Source: Mytilus californianus (lineage: Eukaryota; Mollusca; Bivalvia; Mytilida; Mytilidae). From it: 64,000 bases of DNA. Below, piece by piece: positions 11,111 to 22,997 of the stretch. The position numbers were made by a program, and so were the translations under genes. Position 1 is the first letter of the stretch, and the number at the start of each line of letters is the position of its first letter. The stretch spans positions 89,347,285-89,411,284 of the forward strand of contig NW_026262734.1 in assembly GCF_021869535.1 (NCBI RefSeq). The letters run 5' to 3'. The notes under the pieces were generated by a model. The model was not told the DNA's origin, made no database searches, and saw nothing but the letters and a program-made list of their open reading frames with translations.

Positions 11111-12640
11111 ATGATTGGACACTAATATTTACTTGGAGGAAAAGTGTAAATCTAAAACAAAATATGCATGTACAAACTATTTTTGTAATTTTCAAATCAT
11201 TACAATTAAGTATGTATTCATAAAAGATTATGTAAATAAGCCTTTGTGTTCGTTTTGAAAGATATATAAACCATATACACGTCTTTGCTTCATTTATTTA
11301 GGTATTTTGCTTTTTTTTTTTACATATATATATATATATATATTCATACATGCATACACTGAGAGTTATAATTCTGTACGATATTTTATCGCGATCATCT
11401 GAAGAAGGGAACAGGTTGTTAAATTTTTTGCCCTTGTCGATACAAATCGACTTAAACAAAAGGACGAAAAACACCATGACAAAAACTCATAGAGCAGTCC
11501 ACAAAACTATAAAATAAAAAAAAAAAATCCACAAAAATACAGGGATGCACTCATCTGCTCTGTAAATATAGTTTGTTGTACTAATCGTGTATACGCAAAA
11601 ATGTTTTTTATGTGATCTGTCAAAGGGAAATCACACAATTGTTTATGCGCATCACTCTCGGCGACGCTATAGTGTCGTAACCGTATTATGACGTCGCGCT
11701 TTTCGAGTCCGTCGTAAACAGGTCAAGGTCGCCAATTTCTTAAATGGTGGCCCGCTCAATTGAAAAGCAGGTGCTTACTACCTACCTTTTTGTATATTGT
11801 ATTGCATAGCATATGTACAAATTAAATCACAGTAACAGATGTCATTAATATAATAACAATGTATGAGCAGCATACTGGTAACAAAAAAAAATAACATGAA
11901 AAGAAGGTATTTCCCTCTCTTCATAAAATATAGATTTTAAAGATTTTGTGAATTCAAACCTGAACATCATTAATTGCTTTGACCTTAAAACACATTCTTT
12001 CAAGTTTTCAAGTTATGCTGCATGAACAATGTTGTATTGTTTTTGTTTTATTCATTTAAGTTAGTTTCTTATATATGAGTTCACTCATTCACGCTACATT
12101 GAGGCTTATTTTGAATGGTGCAAATCGTGTTTGATTTATATGTGAAAGGGAAAAAGGAATGGTGTTAGTGTATAGTGTATGAAGAATGGTGTACGGTGTG
12201 ATGGTGTATGGTGCGTGTTGTGATAGTATATGGAAATTTACACCATTTAACGACATCAAAATAGACAAAATCGTTTTTTGAACTCATGTTTATAGATCAT
12301 TGTATTTATATTACTGTGTTATATTAGACGAATTCTTAGAAGTTTAATCAAGCTCATTCTTCATTCGGCAATATTGGGTTTCTTTTTCGATTTACGGTTT
12401 TTTTTATACAAACCATTATTTTAAAAAAGACAATGAAAAAATAGAGGATAAAAACAAATTGAAATATGGCTTAATGTGACTTTACATTTGATTTGATTTA
12501 TTAAGCAAAAATCAAACATAGAAAAATAAAATCATAACACATGTTTACAGTCGGCATTTATAAAAGAATTGACATTTGAAGAATCACAAAGTAGACTTAG
12601 GGAAACGTTCTTGATAGATAAACTATTTCTTTGCGTGTAT
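11110..12640. other. Non-coding stretch
   Basis: Contains an (AT)n microsatellite at about 11325-11342, an A-rich run near 11516, a patch unusually rich in CpG at about 11645-11715, and a loose ggtgta-type short repeat at about 12150-12230. No coding feature was recognised. Confidence 0.4.
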
Positions 12641-12649
12641 ATAGGGTAA

Positions 12650-12823
12650 CGTCAAAAGCTTTTTGATCTTATTTGTAAACTAGAAATTAAAAAGACTGAT
12701 TTCGAACCTGACGTGCATATCAGAAAAAATTTTAATGAATCAGAGCCATTCTTCTTTGAAGACCTCTCTAGGTTGTCATTAAAAAGGAGTTTTGTAATTG
12801 CAGGTTTTGGCTTAGTAATGATC
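12650..12823 (+). other. Short coding-like frame of 58 codons, unrecognised
   Basis: An open frame with a protein-like composition (for example LFDLICKLEIKKTDFEPDVH) lies between stops and lacks an ATG start. It may be an exon or a fragment of a decayed gene. I cannot assign a family, and chance is not excluded. Confidence 0.2.
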
Positions 12824-12829
12824 TAGTTT

Positions 12830-14650
12830 AACATAACTGAATATGGTTTACACTAAGATAATGTATTTTTTACAAATAAGTATACATTTTGAGCGTCAGT
12901 AATTTTCTGAACACATTTTATCGGAGTATAAAAAATTGTTCTAGCGAACATACTGAGCTTATAAAAGAAATGTAAGATTTGATTATATAGCTTATAAAAT
13001 CCAACTAGGTGCGTCAAACAACAATGCAATGCATTTCCGGAATCAAATGCCTCATGCAATCTTGAAATTAATTTATTTAGCAAATTCAAACGGGTCTTAT
13101 CGAGATGAAAACGTTGAAGAAGAATAATTCGAGGAGACCGCAAATACATGTATAAAATTGAGACGACCCATTCTTAACTATTACAAAAAATTGTTCAAAG
13201 AATAACCTACTTTGACAAAATGCTTATCTTTTTTTTTCAAACAGCACAGACAAAACTTTCAAATCATAATATTCACGAAAATAAAATAATTCTATATCAA
13301 AAGTTCACGAGACAAGAGCAAATACACGTAATCGAAAACTTTGATGTGGAAAATAGGTATATTTTGAGGGATTACAACTTGCTAATTAAGGATTATGTGC
13401 AACACTCCAAAAATAAGTGACTTGAAAGCGATTTAGATTGTGTATGTACATGACTTTTTCACTTTTTTTTATCAATACGCAGCAAACTTAATATCAACAG
13501 TTTTAAAGTTTGAGTTTCACAAGTTTCTTATCCAATTGTAATCTCGATGAATAATGAAAACGAAACATCATGTATTCATATATGTATATATTTATAATAG
13601 CACGGTTTAACAATACATTTTTTCAAATGTACGATTGCCATTTAGAAAAAAAAACTTAGTTGCGTCACCGGCATGGTTTAACTATTGATTTTGTCGACTT
13701 GTTTGTAAGAAATTACTTTTCTATTGTTTTCGCGTCATCTGTTTTGCTATACTGTTTAATTGATATACACATTCCCATTTTCCTTAAATAACCTTCAACT
13801 ATTTGACAGTGCTACGATGACACCACGATATTTATGAGAACAGACAATTGTGGAACAGGAAAAGTTAATAAGGAATAACAGCCCCTAGATACATTAAAGT
13901 TGAATTTTGTGATTCAGAAAAAAAAATGGGGGATCTTTAATGCATATTTGTTCAAAACTGCAGACAATGGAAAAATAAACAAACATCTGAAATTGATTTT
14001 GATGTCCACTTTAATAGTGCAACTGTTTTTAAGTAGATATGTTTTGTCCATATCAATCAGAATACAATATAATACAAAACCATATTAAATCATATATTTT
14101 ATCCCACAAAGTTAATGTTCACACTAACGAATATACCCATCCAAGTCCAGGAATTCAAAATGTCTATCTTTTTTATTAAAACAAAATGCATTTAGTATTA
14201 TATATCTTTGTCCTACAAGCCATTTATTAATCAGTTGCGCCCTTTTTCCAAATGTTTATGATGAGCTGGTTGTAAAAAAGAGTACACTTTTAATAACGTT
14301 GTTTTCTTCGTGCATTTGTTGCCCTCGAACTCTAGTTCATAAATAATCGGTAATAATCAAATAATTGAAATTCTCGTAATTCATAAAACAAACATTTATA
14401 TTTCTATATTTAATTACCTAATTATTTCATTTCCATAGTTTCCTGAGCTAAAGAACCTTTGTTATTATCCGTATTTTTCCTTTTCGAAATATTTTCTTTG
14501 GAACTAACATCCTCCTGAAATATAATAAGTATCTATTTTGTTCTTTGACAACTTATTCAGAGATTTTTAATGCAAACAACTAAACTTTATCTATACATAT
14601 AAATTACAAGATATGGCATGATTGATAATGCAACAAATATTCACTTGAAT
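12830..14650. other. Non-coding stretch, nothing recognised
   Basis: Open frames of up to 98 codons occur on either strand but none shows a motif that I trust. A faint LINE-like resemblance on the minus strand at 12.85-13.15 kb was judged too weak. Confidence 0.4.
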
Positions 14651-14659
14651 CCAAATAAT

Positions 14660-14905
14660 AACATGGGTTTAAGCAATTATAGGTCACCTTACGGATTTCA
14701 ACAATGAACCGTATAGTAAGCCAAAAAAATCCCTAACATAAACAAACGTGTAACCATTTGAACAAGAACTGTCTGATTTATACAAATCAAAAGAATATGA
14801 AAGACGGCAACAAACGACAACCACTAGATAACATGATTTAGGCGTAGGACGGGCACATTAAAATGTTGACGCAGTTAAACTTTTTATGAGCGACCAACCC
14901 TCTTC
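14660..14905 (+). repeat. RepA copy with internal deletion
   Basis: Shows caattataggtcaccttacg, then caacaatgaaccgtatagta, aacgacaaccactagataac and gagcgaccaaccctcttcc in RepA order. Confidence 0.75.
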
Positions 14906-14909
14906 CAGT

Positions 14910-15425
14910 TAAAATTGATTTTCAGGTTTTTAAAACATTTTTGATGAAAACATTTTAACGCATCATGTTTTAAGTTATTACTGCTAAATCATTACTATTG
15001 TTGCTTTAGTTTTCGAGATAATCGTATGTCAAAGTGTCTATGTCAAGTGGTCAGTATCTTATAAGGGGTTTAGGGGGAGTTTGACCCCCGATGGTGATCC
15101 TCTCCTCAGATTCAGCAATGATATAGTCCATGATTTACTAATTGATAGCCACAAAATTATAACAAAAGACTTATTCATGTCAATATACTGACTTAAACAA
15201 TTAAAGAAAAATGTCTATACACTTTATATCATCAAGTTGTTTATCAGAGTCTTGACAATATATAGTGATCAATTATACTTCAATGCGAGCGGGACAATAT
15301 CCTTCTTAATAAAAAAAGAACATAAAACAACACAAAAGAAAAACATAAAACAATAACGAAATGTGTCCGTGGAACACAGATGCTATCGCTTGTAAATTTG
15401 TAAACATGCAAGAGTCAATGTAGTA
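14910..15425. other. Non-coding stretch, nothing recognised
   Basis: No coding frame or repeat family was identified with confidence. Confidence 0.4.
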
Positions 15426-15427
15426 AT

Positions 15428-15720
15428 TCAAACATGTTGACGATTCGTTTTTTCTTTACGATTTAATGCAAAAACGGCAAGTTTAGCTATTTTTTTACAT
15501 TTAAAAAAGGGACATAACTCGGGAATGATGAAAGTGATACCACCCAAATTCAAACTTGATCTGTGTTTGGTTGTTATAAGTATTGTGTATACGTTTCGTA
15601 ACATTTGTTTGAGCAAACTCATGTTAGAGAATGGAAACCAATTTTGGGACGTACGATCGAACGGACGTTAAAACGGACAAGGGTGAACCTTAATGCCCTC
15701 TACGCCTAGCGGCGATTAAT
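15428..15720 (-). repeat. Dispersed repeat ending in cgaacggacgttaaaacgga
   Basis: I recognise this from mussel non-coding DNA: a block with acataactcgggaatgatga followed by a gaacggacg-rich end and gccctctacgcctagcgg. The 64-codon open frame on the minus strand is part of the repeat and is not a gene. Confidence 0.5.
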
Positions 15721-16254
15721 ACAATTGATACAAGACAAAATACTTTTAGAGGTCGACTCACTGTATTTAGCAACAATTATAGACAATGTCTTTACAATAT
15801 GTCAAGTTGATTATCACCATGAGTCTAGACAAGATTTAGAGGTAAAGGCTCGCAAAGAAACTAGCAAAGATCTACCATCAGCACTAAATTCCCTTTAGGA
15901 CAAACGTCATCAATTGACGACATTTTTCGGTTGACTTTGTAAAGTATTTTGTTAAACTTTGATAAAGTATGAAAGGATTATAATTCATTGTTTTTTTTTT
16001 TATATTAGAATAAAGAATCATAGTAAGTAAGTTGGTTGGAATCTTATATTTATGATGTAGTATATACCTAATACCTGACGTTAAGGTCTACTGCAGTTTA
16101 TAGCTCACATGCCTTTCAGGTTTTGTATTATTTGTCGATTTCATGAGTTTGCAATGTCGCTCTAAGTCGTAAGTTTTAGTTAGCATTTAACAACAGTAAA
16201 TGTCGTTAAACAGGTCCTCATATCTATTTTTTTGTGAACTACTTAACGGGGACC

Positions 16255-16445
16255 AATATGACAAAAAAAAAGAGGCGGAATATATCAAAGGGATACTTAA
16301 ACTTATAAGTAGAGCAAACACGTCGTATATGCATTAGTAATGAGACAAAAGCAACATGTGCTACTGTTATAGCCATTCCTAATTTAGTAAAGCAAAGGGA
16401 CAGAAACTTCTGCAAGCATAATAAAAAAAACAGTGAAGACAAACG
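16255..16445 (+). repeat. RepB dispersed repeat, diverged copy
   Basis: RepB in full runs from aaaagagggacgaaagatac through ctcatagatcgaaaacaaac to agcagatcctgctccacatg. This copy keeps only the first half in diverged form. Confidence 0.55.
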
Positions 16446-16564
16446 AACTTATTTTATTTGACGGATTTTGACACGTATAATAGTTTTAATCAGACACGAA
16501 GCATTTGCATAATTCCATTTTCTAAAAAAAAATCAAGTCTTAAACATTGTATATCCGAGTGACA

Positions 16565-16790
16565 GCAGTCCACCAGGCTTGATTATATGATTCTAATATG
16601 ATTCTACCTTCTGGAGCAACTGAGGTCACCCCAGTTTACGGTAATGTTTGTGTTGCTTAGTCTTTAGTTTGTGTACTATTGTTTGTCTATTGGTCTAAGT
16701 ATTTTTCAGCCATGGCGTTGTCAGTTTATTTTCGACTTATGAGTTCGAATGTCCCTCTGGTATCTTTCATCTCTCTTTTAATTTATAATT
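16565..16790 (-). repeat. RepB, inverted copy
   Basis: Reads on the plus strand as ggtcaccccagtttacgg, then gccatggcgttgtcagttta and ggtatctttcatctctcttt, the reverse complement of the copy 145 bp downstream. Confidence 0.8.
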
Positions 16791-16934
16791 TTGACATATC
16801 ATTGATTATTCATGTCAACACAGAAGTGTTGACTACTGGGCTTGTGGTTCCCTAATGGAGAAACCTCAACCAGCTGTGGTATTGACCCAGTGGATGTAAA
16901 TAAACTTATCATAAATAGCAGAATTAAAATTGTG

Positions 16935-17165
16935 TACGCAAAAGAGGGACGAAAGATACCAGAGGGACAGTCAAACTCATAGATCAAAAACAAACTGACA
17001 ACGTCATGGCCAAAAATAAAAAGACAAACAGACATATAATAGTACAGATGACACAACATAGAAAACTAAAGACTAAGCAACACGAACCCCACCAAAAGCT
17101 GGGGGTGATTTCAGGTGCTCCGGAAGGGTAAGCAGATCCTGCTCCACATGTGGCACCCGTCGAGT
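16935..17165 (+). repeat. RepB, near-complete copy
   Basis: Contains acgaaagataccagagggac, then the aacgtcatggcc segment and ends gcagatcctgctccacatgt. It forms a large inverted repeat with 16565-16790. The open frame of 86 codons on the minus strand lies in repeat sequence. Confidence 0.85.
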
Positions 17166-17240
17166 TGCTTATGTTATTACAAATCCGGTAAATAGTCTAA
17201 TTCGGTAAGTCACATTCGTGAAAAGGGAAGGGTATTGTAG

Positions 17241-18660
17241 TTACGACATAAGGAACATATCCGATATCATCTGTGAAACGGTTATTCCATAACGGTCAAC
17301 CAACTCGTGATGGCGTCCATAAAATTTAAGAAGGGATGACTTCAACTTCACCATTTGGAACTCTTGGTTTAATAGCTTCCTTGTGAGCAGCAATCCTCTA
17401 TCAAGGAAATCAAGGTAGGAAACACAAGACCGGGAATATCGTATCAATTGGGAGATATATACTCCGTAGGCAGGCGCTGCTAGAATGTTGCTACATAGAA
17501 ATAGAAAGTTCACAATTGGGAAGCTGAAATCATCTCTTTTGTCGTAAAGTTTTGTTTTCAACCGACCCTCATTGTCAATTTCTTAATGTAAGTCAAGATA
17601 TGAGGCAGACTTAACTGTATCTGTAGTATCCTTTATCTCTAGTTCGATGGGATAGATTCGTTCAACATAGTCACCAAATTTTGTATTATTTAGTGAGAGA
17701 ACATCATCTATATAGCGGAACGTAGAGTTAAAGGATATTGCTAACTTCTTATCTCTCTTCCTAAGAAGCTCCTGTATGAAGTCAGCCTCATAATAATAAA
17801 GAAACAAGTCGGCAAGAAGAGGGGCACAATTGGTTCCCATTGGAATTCCGACAGTCTGTTGAAAAACACGTCCTCCAAACGTAACAAATATGTTGTCAAT
17901 CAAGAAATCAAGCATCTTGATAATGTCAGTTTCAGAGAATTTTTTGTTTGAATCAGAGTGATTCTTTACAAAGTAGGATTTATCCCTCCCCAAGACAAGA
18001 TACTTGTATCTACGTTCGCCATTCTTTTTAATGAAACAAAGTAATACCAACTCTTTCAATTTGTCTTTTAGTTTGGAATGGGGAATACTTGTGTAAAGTG
18101 TAGAAAAGTCAAATGTTTTAATACTATTGCAAGATGAGAGAGTCTTAGATTGTATGTACTCTAAAAGATCTTTGGAATTTTTTAGTATCCACATCTGATT
18201 CACGCCACCTCTAGAATAGGCAGTTTCACAATAACTTTGGAGCCCGGCTTTGATTGCTGATAAAATAGATGTTAATAATTTAGAAAGAGGTTTCGTAGAG
18301 CACTTGGAAGACCCAGCAATATACCGTTGTTTGTAAGGACACTTATGTAGTTTAGGTATCCAATACAGTGATGGAAGATCCAGTTCTTCGTCTTTGGTTG
18401 AAATTCCAAAGGAACATAGAACAGACCTATGATTATCTAGGATTTCCTCTTTGGTAAGTGTTGTGAGGGTATATGTTGAGTTTCCAAGTGAATTGTCAAT
18501 ACCTAATTCATTTATCAAGCAGTTTATGTAATGATATTTACACACAAAAACGATGTTGTTTGGGGCTTTATCTGCGGGAACAACAACATATTAGTCATGG
18601 AGGTAGGACAAGTGTTTTGCAACATTTGGGTCTTTAAAAATTGATGTAGCGTGGGTATTG
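17241..18660 (-). pseudogene. Penelope-like element: reverse transcriptase and C-terminal region
   Basis: One frame runs from about 18660 down to 17241 with only two internal stops, a TAA before YVVVPADKA (about 18590) and a TAA after SASYLDLH (17583-17585). RT hallmarks appear in order: LPSLYWIPKLHK (about 18342-18376), FDFSTLYTSIPH (about 18079-18111), GIPMGTNCAPLLADLFLYYY (about 17793-17853) and RYIDDVLSLN (about 17692-17718), with the two catalytic Asp residues of IDD retained. The end reads KLYDKRDDFSFPIVNF and AAPAYGVYISQLIRYSR, typical of these elements after the RT. It would copy the element's RNA in the nucleus. No GIY-YIG domain follows, which fits a type with the endonuclease at the N terminus. 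A recent copy, but dead because of the stops. Confidence 0.88.
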
Positions 18661-18762
18661 ATATAAAATTGAGAATGGAAATGGGGAATGTGTCAAAGAG
18701 ACAACAACCCGACCATAGAACAGACAACAGCAGAAGGTCACCAACAGGTCATTATGCCCATT
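18661..18762 (+). mobile_element. Short dispersed repeat inserted into the Penelope-like element
   Basis: The segment containing gggaatgtgtcaaagagaca and accatagaacagacaacagc is a mussel repeat unrelated to the retroelement. The element's frame is recognisable on both sides (KLNG upstream, THATSIFKDPNV downstream), so this is a nested insertion of about 100 bp that also shifts the frame. Confidence 0.7.
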
Positions 18763-18764
18763 TA

Positions 18765-19392
18765 GTTTCTTAATTCGGATTTGTATCAACGACCTCACAG
18801 CCTTAATCCATTCGGAAAGAGTATCTACGTCTTCTTTCTCGCGTTTAGCCCATTGCCTGGCATAATCCTCGACTGAATCCATCAGTATTTTGAACTTGTA
18901 TTTCCAATTGATGGATTTAGGCTCACGATATTTTGGACCTTTGGATAACAAATTTCGCAGGGAAGTGTTATCGACAATGTTGAGGTCTCCGGTAATAACG
19001 TGGCCAGCCGGATTATATGTGAATTGGGAACTAGCACAGGTGCAATCAGGAGGTTTAGACTTGCAGTCGTCAATGTTGAGATCCTGCAAAACGTGTTTGT
19101 AATTGAAAATTTTAGTTGCAATTGGTTTGGTATAGGTATAAGAAATTATTGGTACAGACTGATCTTTAAAATAAGGAGGTATTTTCGACTGAACTAATTT
19201 ATGATGAAGGATATTGCCTAAGTTGACGCCATCGAGACCTTTGTTGGCAAAGGAAAGTTTGAGAAAAGATCTTTTCTCTTTTTCATCTTTTCCAATGCGA
19301 ACTGGTTTGAAAAGTCTGTGACTTGCAATATCCGAAATAATAGCTGTAAGTTTGTATTGGTTTGAATGAGGGTTTGTAACAGTGGTTTCCAA
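18765..19392 (-). pseudogene. Penelope-like element: N-terminal region upstream of the RT
   Basis: An open frame of about 210 codons of element sequence (RSFLKLSFANKGLDGVNLG, a CTCASSQFTY Cys motif, [33 protein letters not shown], then a basic stretch RIKKLNG). This is the region between the GIY-YIG domain and the RT; its counterpart at 55.9-56.4 kb follows a GIY-YIG remnant. Here the 5' side is cut off: other repeat sequence begins by 19435 and no GIY-YIG motif is seen. The frame differs from that of the RT because of the nested insertion. The Cys pair may form a small zinc-binding motif, which is inference. Confidence 0.8.
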
Positions 19393-19434
19393 ACATAAAT
19401 TGAACAGAGAATGAAGTTTTGAAAGGGGTAATGA

Positions 19435-19530
19435 ATAGAGACACGCGTTTCGTCTACAAAAGACTCATCAGTGACGCTCGAATCAAAAACAAATTAAAGC
19501 TGCCAAATAAAGTACGAAGTTGATTTTGCA
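19435..19530 (+). repeat. RepC dispersed repeat
   Basis: RepC is marked by acgcgtttcgtctacaaaag followed by actcatcagtgacgctcgaa, and then an aagtacgaagttga-type end. Other copies are at 23.94, 27.84, 28.19, 37.80 and 52.43 kb. Confidence 0.85.
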
Positions 19531-19534
19531 CAAA

Positions 19535-20285
19535 ACAAATATCTTAAAATCATTTATATCAGTGACATTGAATAATTGGCGGCTTTTATTCGTGTGAAAT
19601 GGAAAACATTTTCGGTACAATATTAGAGATATACAATTTCAAAAAATAATTAAAGGAGGGCGAAGTGTACGTCACGACGGAGGCAACATAATAAATTAAT
19701 TAATACAGCATACGTTCTTCAACGATAAAGATATATCTTTATAATATGTCAAAGTTTAATCGTATAACAGAAACCTGACAAAAGTTACTCAATTCTTTCT
19801 TCGTCAACAAATGTTTTTGAATTTTGGATATAATTGTAAAACAATTCGAAGGAAACTTCATTTAAAAAAAATCATTCTAGCAAAGCGACATCTAGGCATA
19901 AAGCAAAGTGGAAACTACGAGAGTGCGCTTGGTGTAGCCGCTGACATAATTATATATAAAGACCAACAACCTTATCGTTGATTGTTATCAGTATATAAAT
20001 ATACAACTAAAAAATGACATTACAAATGCATGTACCTTCAACTTAATAAATAAAAAATGAGGATGAGCACGTTAGGAGAACGTCTAATCTTAACGCTTTC
20101 ACTAAAAGTTACAATCAAGGTTTCCACAATAAATTAGCAATGCAAATAATTACCAACTGATATAATAATTCATCTGTTTAGTATGAGAACAAACAATTGA
20201 ATCATTCTCAATCGAAGGTTCGCGTTATGGTTTTCATTATTGTCTATACAAAGTAACTAAAGAAGTGGTATCATAACGAACGCTT
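19535..20285. other. Non-coding stretch, nothing recognised
   Basis: AT-rich sequence with no recognisable frame or repeat. Confidence 0.4.
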
Positions 20286-20289
20286 CCGA

Positions 20290-20900
20290 CGCAGTTCATT
20301 GATAATGTGTTATTTCTATTTTTTATCACTAGGTCGATACATCTGCTGTTTGGCTGTAAATTCCCGATGATGTCATCTGCTTACGAGGCAGTGCATGATT
20401 TTTTACATAACTTTTTTAAGTATACAGCTATATATTTATATTTTTTTTTTCTGAGGTTTTAGGGAGGACCAAGAGAAAAGCTTTAGAAGGATCAAAATAA
20501 TAACGTGTTATTTTAACTTTCTAGCAATAGTTCGACGCCGCTCTTATTTGACTGTTAGTTCCCGAGGTTAATTTCCAGCTGAGTAAGTGGTGATTAAGTT
20601 CTGACATGACTTGAAAATTACCTTTTTTAAAATATTCCGTTAATAAATCTGAAAATGATTACGAAACTAAGGTTCAAACTCTGTCATACACATTTGGATA
20701 TTCTCTATAGTAAAAAATAAAGGACGATGTGGTATGATTGCCAATTGGACGACTATCCAACATAGTCCTAATACAGAGGATTTCGGAGTAATGCTTAGGA
20801 TGAAGGTGGCCCCTGAGGAATGCTAGTGGTCTACTATTCCCTCCGTGGTTATCATCAGCTCAGTAATTGGTAATTCGCTATTGACATGATTTTTAATATT
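20290..20900. repeat. Cluster of related dispersed repeat pieces with a cccgaggtt-type core
   Basis: Similar pieces sit at about 20360-20400, 20555-20600 and 20840-20885, and again at about 21995-22040. Each has a Y-cccga-ggt or ccctccgtggttatcatcag core followed by ctcagtaattgg-like sequence. A short RepA start (gatgtggtatgattgccaat) lies at about 20726. The unit is not well bounded. Confidence 0.5.
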
Positions 20901-21055
20901 CATTTCTAAAATTATCAGGTAATCAATTAAGGTTTTCCTCACTTTTTTGATTGAAAACTTTTGATTTTGTCAGTTTTTATTGACTTGCCCTTTCTTTAAT
21001 TTACCTCAAAGTTCTGTATTTTTTGTTATACTTTTTTAGTCCTATTAATTATATA

Positions 21056-21421
21056 GCATATCGTTTTATCATAACGACATATTGAAAAGCATATCGTTTT
21101 ATCAAAACGACATATTGAATAGCATATCATTTTATCATAACGATATATTGAATAGCCTATCGTCTTATCACAACGACATATTGAATAGCACATCATTTTA
21201 TCATAATGAAATATTGAATAGCATATCATTTTATCAAAACGATATATTGAATTTGCATATCCTTTAATCATAACGATATATTAGTTTTTTATATCCTTTT
21301 GTCATAACGGTATATTGAACTTGCATATCCCTTTATCATAACGATATATTGATTTTGCATATCCGTTTATCAAAACGTTATTATGAAATTGCATATCCTT
21401 TTATCCTAACGATGTATTCAA
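21056..21421. repeat. Minisatellite of 11 units (33-34 bp), each unit a hairpin
   Basis: Units start at about 21056, 21089, 21122, 21155, 21188, 21221, 21255, 21288, 21323, 21357 and 21391. The consensus resembles gcatatcgttttatcataac followed by gatatattgaata. Within each unit atatcgtt pairs with aacgatat around a seven-base loop. The first six units are closest to one another, and later ones change cgtt to cctt on the left arm, weakening the hairpin. Open frames on both strands simply translate the repeat. Confidence 0.9.
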
Positions 21422-21424
21422 TTT

Positions 21425-22540
21425 ATCAAATGTGTTCTAATGAGATTTTTAAAAATTTTAGGCTTGCATAAACATGTAAAGACATGTAAGGACACATGTT
21501 GTAGACGTATAGTTTAACTAAACAATCATCCATAAACCCTGCTTCGTAAGAGCATTGTTCAAATATAAGATGAAGTGTATTCGACGAATGAAATGGATAT
21601 AATAATTTCAAAATTTTCTTATTTGAAAGGACTCATGACTTTATATCTACTCATTTCTGATTTGGAAGGAGTCCAAACGTTAACGATGTTTGACAACTTT
21701 TGGTAAAATAATTTGACGAATAGATAAATAGTGAAACCTCTGACATTTAAGCAGATAATCTGGATACAAAACCACACTCCTGTTGCAATATTTTGATTGT
21801 CAGGAGTGGTACAATACTTCTATAATAGTTATTATGGTAATGTTGGTGGTGAAATGTCTACATTTGTCGTTTTCTGCTGCACACCCGAACTGATATGGTA
21901 TCGGAATAAATGACATCAAAGTAACAGGCTTATACATTAATACGAAAGACGCTCATTTTGTCTACATGTATTAAACATTAATGTTATTGCCTAAGTTCCC
22001 GAGGGTACCAAGTTTCCAGTTCTGCGATACTGACTTGAATAAAAGAAAGTACACATATTTTGCGAACCCAAACAAACATCAATAAAAAGATGAGTTTTAA
22101 GATCACAAAAAAGTAATTTGCTCCCGTCGCATAGTCAGACACCTGTCAAAATTTTAGAATATCTTCCATAGTTATCGTATGTTATATAAGATTGTTTGTA
22201 GTTTGAAGAATTAGATTTTGGAGACATATCTATGGTTGTTTCTGCTAAATTTCATAATTCATTTCTTATAGACTTAACGGTTTAGAGCTTGACATATTGC
22301 AAATTCACCTGTCTTTTGTCTATAACCCTCTAGGTGTCATTTGGTTTTGTTTGACTCTGTAGTGATGTGTCATTGATGTAAACACACATCTCCGTTTAAT
22401 CATATACTGCGGTTTTATAGAATAGTATGATGGTCTCCGCGTTTAATATTTTATTACATGTTTGCAGTAAACATGTATGCATTGTAATTCCAGTTTCCAA
22501 CATAACTAATTGATGCAATGCTTTTAGAAGTTACAATGGT
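21425..22540. other. Non-coding stretch
   Basis: Apart from a piece of the cccgagg-type repeat near 22.0 kb, nothing is recognised. Confidence 0.4.
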
Positions 22541-22541
22541 A

Positions 22542-22666
22542 AGCACGGAATCACGGTACTCTAAAAATTATACAATGGCCGTAATTGACGGTAAAAAAAG
22601 CTAGAGATCGAAAGGTTATGGAAGATGTATGCTATGCATTGGTTTTATGTTTCACTTGATGCAATT
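22542..22666 (+). repeat. Direct repeat of about 125 bp, copy 1
   Basis: Matches 22998-23123 with only a handful of substitutions, from gcacggaatc to gatgcaatt. It contains a small palindrome, accgtaattgacggt in copy 2. The copies lie about 456 bp apart on the same strand. Confidence 0.85.
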
Positions 22667-22997
22667 TTGAAATTTTTAACATTGTCTCAATTAAGCTCCT
22701 TTCCAAGTTGGTAATATATTAAATACATTCATTGTACCTTGCAATACTGCGAGTTTGTTCACACATAATTTTAATCCTTTAAAGATTTGTAAAAGAACCA
22801 CAACAAGAAAAAAACAGATGTTTTTGTTAAGGAAGTCTTCACTTTGTTCTCAAAAATGTCTCTCCGATTATCTCCGGTCACCTGCATAAATATATTTTAT
22901 GAATTTAACTTTTTTATAATCGAAGTTTGTATGCATGGCACATATATTTATATTTAAACACATAAAATATGGAGTTAAAAAGGCAGATCTTGAAACA

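Noticed and set aside
12853..13149. LINE reverse transcriptase fragment on the minus strand
   Set aside because: HEAFDSGNALHCC recalls the AFD/SGK region of LINE RTs, but neither the catalytic motif nor flanking RT blocks could be aligned.
17241..19392. Host telomerase or other domesticated reverse transcriptase
   Set aside because: Premature stops, a nested repeat insertion and other decayed copies in the window point to an ordinary retroelement.
21056..21421. CRISPR-like array of regularly spaced palindromic repeats
   Set aside because: The units are directly tandem without unique spacers, and the surroundings are clearly eukaryotic with no cas genes. It is a minisatellite.
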